DNA from: Hypomesus transpacificus
Taxonomy: Eukaryota > Chordata > Actinopteri > Osmeriformes > Osmeridae
Direction: 5' to 3'
Assembly: GCF_021917145.1 (NCBI RefSeq)
Contig: NC_061068.1
Coordinates: 8,931,724 to 8,995,723 of the forward strand
Length of the DNA stretch: 64,000 bases
The notes under the pieces are model-generated. The model did no database searches. It had not been told where the DNA came from and saw only the letters and a program-made list of their open reading frames with translations. The position numbers were made by a program, and so were the translations under genes. The stretch's first letter is position 1; every line of letters starts with the position of its first letter. Positions 59,982 to 64,000 of the stretch are shown here, in pieces.

Positions 59982-62900
59982 TGAAAATTCAGCTGAGAGG
60001 GACGCGATGCCAAACTCCACGTTCCTTCCTTGCACGGGTAGCGTTCAGAAATTGGATTAACCGTCGGTTGAAATAGCAATTAAAAAGGCACAAACGTTAC
60101 CCGGTTTCAAAAGCATTTGATAAAATAAAAAAACAGGATTCCACGTTATAGAAATTTATGGTCCAGTTGTTGATAGTTTGGGCGAATATATCTTATCTTC
60201 CGCAGTTTATTAACTGCGCGTCTTGCTCGGTCCCTTCTCTCCTGGACTGTCAAGGCAGAGATTGAGGACAAGGAGGATTAGCAGATTTACCCCCCACTCT
60301 CCTCCTTCGCTCCCTCCCTCCTTCCCTTTCACTCTCGCTGTGCTTACTTTCACTGTGCATTCTTTTACTTTGGATTTAATTGGATGGTTAGAACCCGTAG
60401 CACAGTGATTTACACGTAGGTAGTCTAGGCTTTAGGCTTGAAATGGGGAATATAGCCCAATGAAAGGGTAAGGTTTTTGTTCATTTAAGATTTCAGAAGT
60501 ATTACTTTCTCATGTGCATGTAACTAAGCAGATAGGCTACATAAAGGACTGGGATTCACATAATTCAGGAGTAATTCTAAATTTGCATCACTTCATTTAA
60601 CTTTATGCTATAACCCATAAAGTCCATGTCCCTGTCACACCTATATTTGAAAAGTATGTATATCAAAAAAGTATGTTGAAAAGTATGTCGGCCTACAATA
60701 CCCTTGACAATAATTAGGCCTACTGACTAGAATTTGCTCAGATCTTTTACAAGGCAATTTGAGTGTCCATCTCAACCACCCTTAACCAACCACTTCAATG
60801 CTGAAACCAAAGGTTTCCATGGTAACATAAATGCAAAAGGAGAGGTAGCCTATGTCAATTGCAGATTTTCATGAAACCCAGTTCACCGTCGACACAGGTT
60901 TAACAGATTTTGCCGTTTTTTACCAATTCAGATTGCCGATGTAGGCTACAGTCACAATTAATCATTGTAGCCTCGGCCCTATAGGTTACATTATTTGCCA
61001 CTATAAAGGACCATCTCATTGTCTGACATGAAACGATGCATGGAAGGGATTGATTAATGGTTTACTGCAAAGTGGCAATAGCCACAATGAGACCTCAACC
61101 ACTGACGCCCAGTCAACCATCCCTCAAAAAGTTTGAAACATTGTTGCAGGGCGGGGTGATGAGCGGCAACAAGTAAACTGAGACAGATTGAACAAAAGCA
61201 TAAATGAACGTGTCGATGGCCTACAACTTCAGACTTTTCCCTTTTAAAAGGCTTTAACGTTTATCTTTATAGCCACTGCTGCTTTTGTGCACTTCTGTAG
61301 CCACATAGCTACAGACGTGACGGTAGCACACTTCAACAGCCGGCCCATAATTGTCAAAAGATGACAAAAAAACATCCAAGCAACGTTGTTGATTTTGATA
61401 GATCCCACGCCGATGGAAAACAGCAAAAGGAAAAGGAATTAGCACTGAGATTTCTACTGTGATTTGAAGGATGGTAGGTTGCGCACTTCCTTCGAACTCT
61501 CAGAGAATCGTTTTTACACATCATAGCCTTTACACAGAATCTCACCTCAAATAAATGCAGACTTGCATTTGCGCCAGTTCCATCATGTCTATTCTGTAAT
61601 AATAACGACGGCTGGTGCTGCTGGTTCAAAATGTTTTCAGAAAAAAGTGCCTTGCAAGGCGCAACCGTGGATTCGCTATTCAATCTGTACATAGCCTTTT
61701 CCGGGGAGGGACCAACAAGCGATGGACCTCACTACATTACACCATAGTGACAAATGCAATAGGAACACTTAGAAGTACATAACAATAAACATTTCAACCA
61801 TAAATTCTGTAGAGCTTTTAAGTTTGATGAAAACGAATAATCAAAATTGACAATTAACAAATGTGTATCTGTAAGCTGTGCGTGATACCTAGAGTCTACA
61901 ATATACACTGTTGTCTCCTGAAATGACAGCAGAGGTATTCTCCAGTTTAAATGACAATTTAGTCAATTATCCCAACCTACTTCAGGAAGAAACTCCCTCC
62001 TCTTGGGCACTGACACGAAACAAGTGCAGTGGATGCTTGGGGTTGTCCCATGTACGTTATCCTGATAAACAAACAGAGCCATGGAGACCAGACACACACA
62101 CACAATTGCATTCTACCTACCCATTCTATTACAATAGCCTTGCATGTATGGCTCTTCTCAAATACAAACAGAATCATTTTAACATCAAATGTTTTATTTA
62201 CAAGAAGTTTTGCTTTACATTTTGTACAATTACTGTAGGTAGAAGGCACTTGTTGCAAATCAAAAGAAAACTTCAATGACTCAAATTTGAAAGGCACTAG
62301 AGTTTATGTGTAGAAACAAAATATATAGCAGAACATTTGGAATAAAACTGTCAGGAGGCATCTGAAAGGCATGTACTGTAAACAAAACAAAAGACACAAA
62401 CAAGCCTGGGAACAGTTGGTTTCTCCAAATGAATCACAATCACCTAAGAATGATTTGATAGACTTACACTGATACTACAGAAACCCAATATAATATATTA
62501 ACCTGTAGAATTTCCTTCAAATCATAAATCAAAGGGTTTTCATAACCAGGACAAGGGTTTGACGGCAGAGATTGACAAAAGACCAAAATTCAGAACAGTA
62601 CATCAAAACACACAAAAAACATGGAAACAAGTTTTGCTATAGGCTGGTTGTTGATAGACGGCATAAAGAATGTCATTAGCACTTATTCAGACTGATATGT
62701 TGAGATGATGAATAGGGTTTACTAATCAGGAAAAGTACATTTCCCGAGTATGATAGCCAAACAGGTGATTAAACAACAAGCAAGAAAATAAAAGGTAGAA
62801 GAAGTAGTGAATCCAGTTTTGTGGTATAAAGTGGAACTAGTTAGACAGAGACAATGAAGAAACCCTTTTGACAAGGTGTCATCGACAAGGAATGTACATT

Positions 62901-63320
62901 TTCACCTGGCCAAAGTGACAGAGTGAGTGGTATCAATGTCCTTTAGCAATACCCATAGGTCTTACAGGGAGATGTACATTAAGGGCACAGAACCCTTAGA
63001 AACGAATGATTACAAATAACATGGTTATCAATACTTGATCACTCACAAACTGAGGGGTCACTTGGGACTGCATAGATAGTTTCTAAAAGTATCTAAAACA
63101 CGAGTGTAAATATATGATGGTCGGTTCTTGATTTTGTGATTGTTTGAATCTTTACTGGATGAGCAGCAGTGCATGTTATGTATCACCTCGATTGAAGCAA
63201 CCAGTCAGTCACTAACATGCCAATTGCCATAATCAATCTATCCAGGGAATGTAAGGAGCCTGAGTGTGCATGTTTGTGGTGTGTGTGTGTGTGTGTCGGT
63301 GTGTGTGTGGTCCTTCCCAA
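59982..63320. other. crocc upstream region and necap2 3' untranslated region
   Basis: The crocc promoter and any 5' untranslated exons lie just above 59982. From about 60.4 to 62.2 kb is AT-rich spacer in which I see no gene. From about 62.2 to 63.32 kb is probably the necap2 3' untranslated region; AATAAA on the - strand lies at 62198-62193. Confidence 0.5.
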
Positions 63321-64000
63321 CTAAAACTGCACCCATCCTGATTTGACAGTGTCTTGACTGGAGCTGTGAAAAGGGAGATGGAGACAATAAAGAGTACAAT
63401 TAATGATGTCACATCTGGAATTCAAACTTAAATTAAATACCAATTAAATCCTTAAGTCTCTATGTCGGTTTCAGAAAAATATATAAATACTTTCAGCTTC
63501 ATTGATATCAAATAAAAAATAAAAAAAGATTTGATTTAATGTCAAGTTTACTAAATGGTGATTCACATTTTGTGTGCTTCTAGCAGAGCCATGACAACAC
63601 CGTGTGTCAGTTACGAGACAGCTTTTTAAATCTGGTACTGTACTGGAAGCATCTATCTTGTGAAATCCTTATAGATCAATACTGGATAACATGATCGCTC
63701 AAGTTCCAGACTGACCTGGAGCCAGCTGCTGTGAAGTCACCCCACAAGTCAGGGGTGGGCTGGGCTGCTGGGACAGGGGCAATGAAGTCTAACAGAGAAG
63801 ATGCTGAAACAAAACAGAATGAGTAGAACAGTTAGAGTATTTACATTATTACCATGTTTTTGCAGTAACAGAGGGTTGTGTGTCCAGTGCAGAGATTTAG
63901 TCTTATTCCAGCTGATCCATACAGTATATGCTGAACCAATGAACCCACCAGTGTTAGTTTGTTCATCTGGAGCAGACGGTTGGTCTCCAGAAGGGGGTAG
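63321..64000 (-). CDS. necap2: NECAP endocytosis-associated protein 2, C-terminal exons (partial)
   Basis: Three terminal exons on the - strand: from beyond the window edge to 63949, then 63803-63716, and 63363-63321. The last ends in GWVQF-stop. NECAP proteins sit on clathrin-coated vesicles; their PHear domain binds adaptor ear domains, and the C-terminal WxxF motifs bind AP-2. Visible here are PPSGDQPSAPDEQTNT, then SSLLDFIAPVPAAQPTPDLW and GDF (a WGDF motif), then the terminal WVQF motif. The PHear domain lies outside the window. Splice phases join correctly (T-A, GS-S). The paralogue necap1 has the same ending; necap2 is preferred because in human it lies near CROCC on 1p36.13. Confidence 0.9.

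Overview
The window is teleost fish genomic DNA. Evidence for this is the split multi-exon genes with GT-AG introns, tRNA-derived SINEs with the common teleost tail (gtaagtcgctctggataag), abundant CA/GT microsatellites, and V1R-related olfactory receptors of the fish ora type. I worked gene models out by eye from splice sites, reading phase and remembered vertebrate proteins; no alignment was run. For every multi-exon gene the exon lengths sum to an intact reading frame, and most protein lengths agree with the known families.

Layout. (1) 0.1-12.7 kb: a chemoreceptor cluster with three tandem four-exon receptors on the + strand (ora4-like) and one convergent two-exon receptor on the - strand (ora3-like). 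(2) 15.1-25 kb: fndc10, ssu72 and tmem240, all +. (3) 26.2-33.5 kb: atad3 (16 exons) and mrpl20 (4 exons), both -. (4) 34.0-42.6 kb: sdhb (8 exons, +), whose start is head-to-head with mrpl20, then mfap2 (8 coding exons, +). (5) 44.3-60.0 kb: crocc/rootletin (-), 37 exons and about 2023 residues. (6) 63.3-64.0 kb: the last exons of necap2 (-), running off the window.

The gene set combines two human neighbourhoods of chromosome 1p36: fndc10-ssu72-tmem240-atad3-mrpl20 (1p36.33) and sdhb-mfap2-crocc-necap2 (1p36.13). In this fish they touch at the mrpl20/sdhb divergent promoter. Several products are mitochondrial (atad3, mrpl20, sdhb), but nothing indicates joint function beyond the possible shared promoter.

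The most interesting points are: the ora4 triplication, in which the middle copy looks like a recombinant of its neighbours; the third copy, which has lost the ancestral start codon and may begin just before TM1; a DNA transposon carrying a RecQ-helicase fragment, inserted just behind an sdhb splice donor with a 9-bp target duplication; and two crocc introns in which the 5' splice site itself has been tandemly multiplied by a minisatellite (18-bp and 39-bp units). Two long perfect hairpins lie outside coding sequence. I saw no CRISPR array, no bacterial genes, no retrovirus-like element and no toxin gene.
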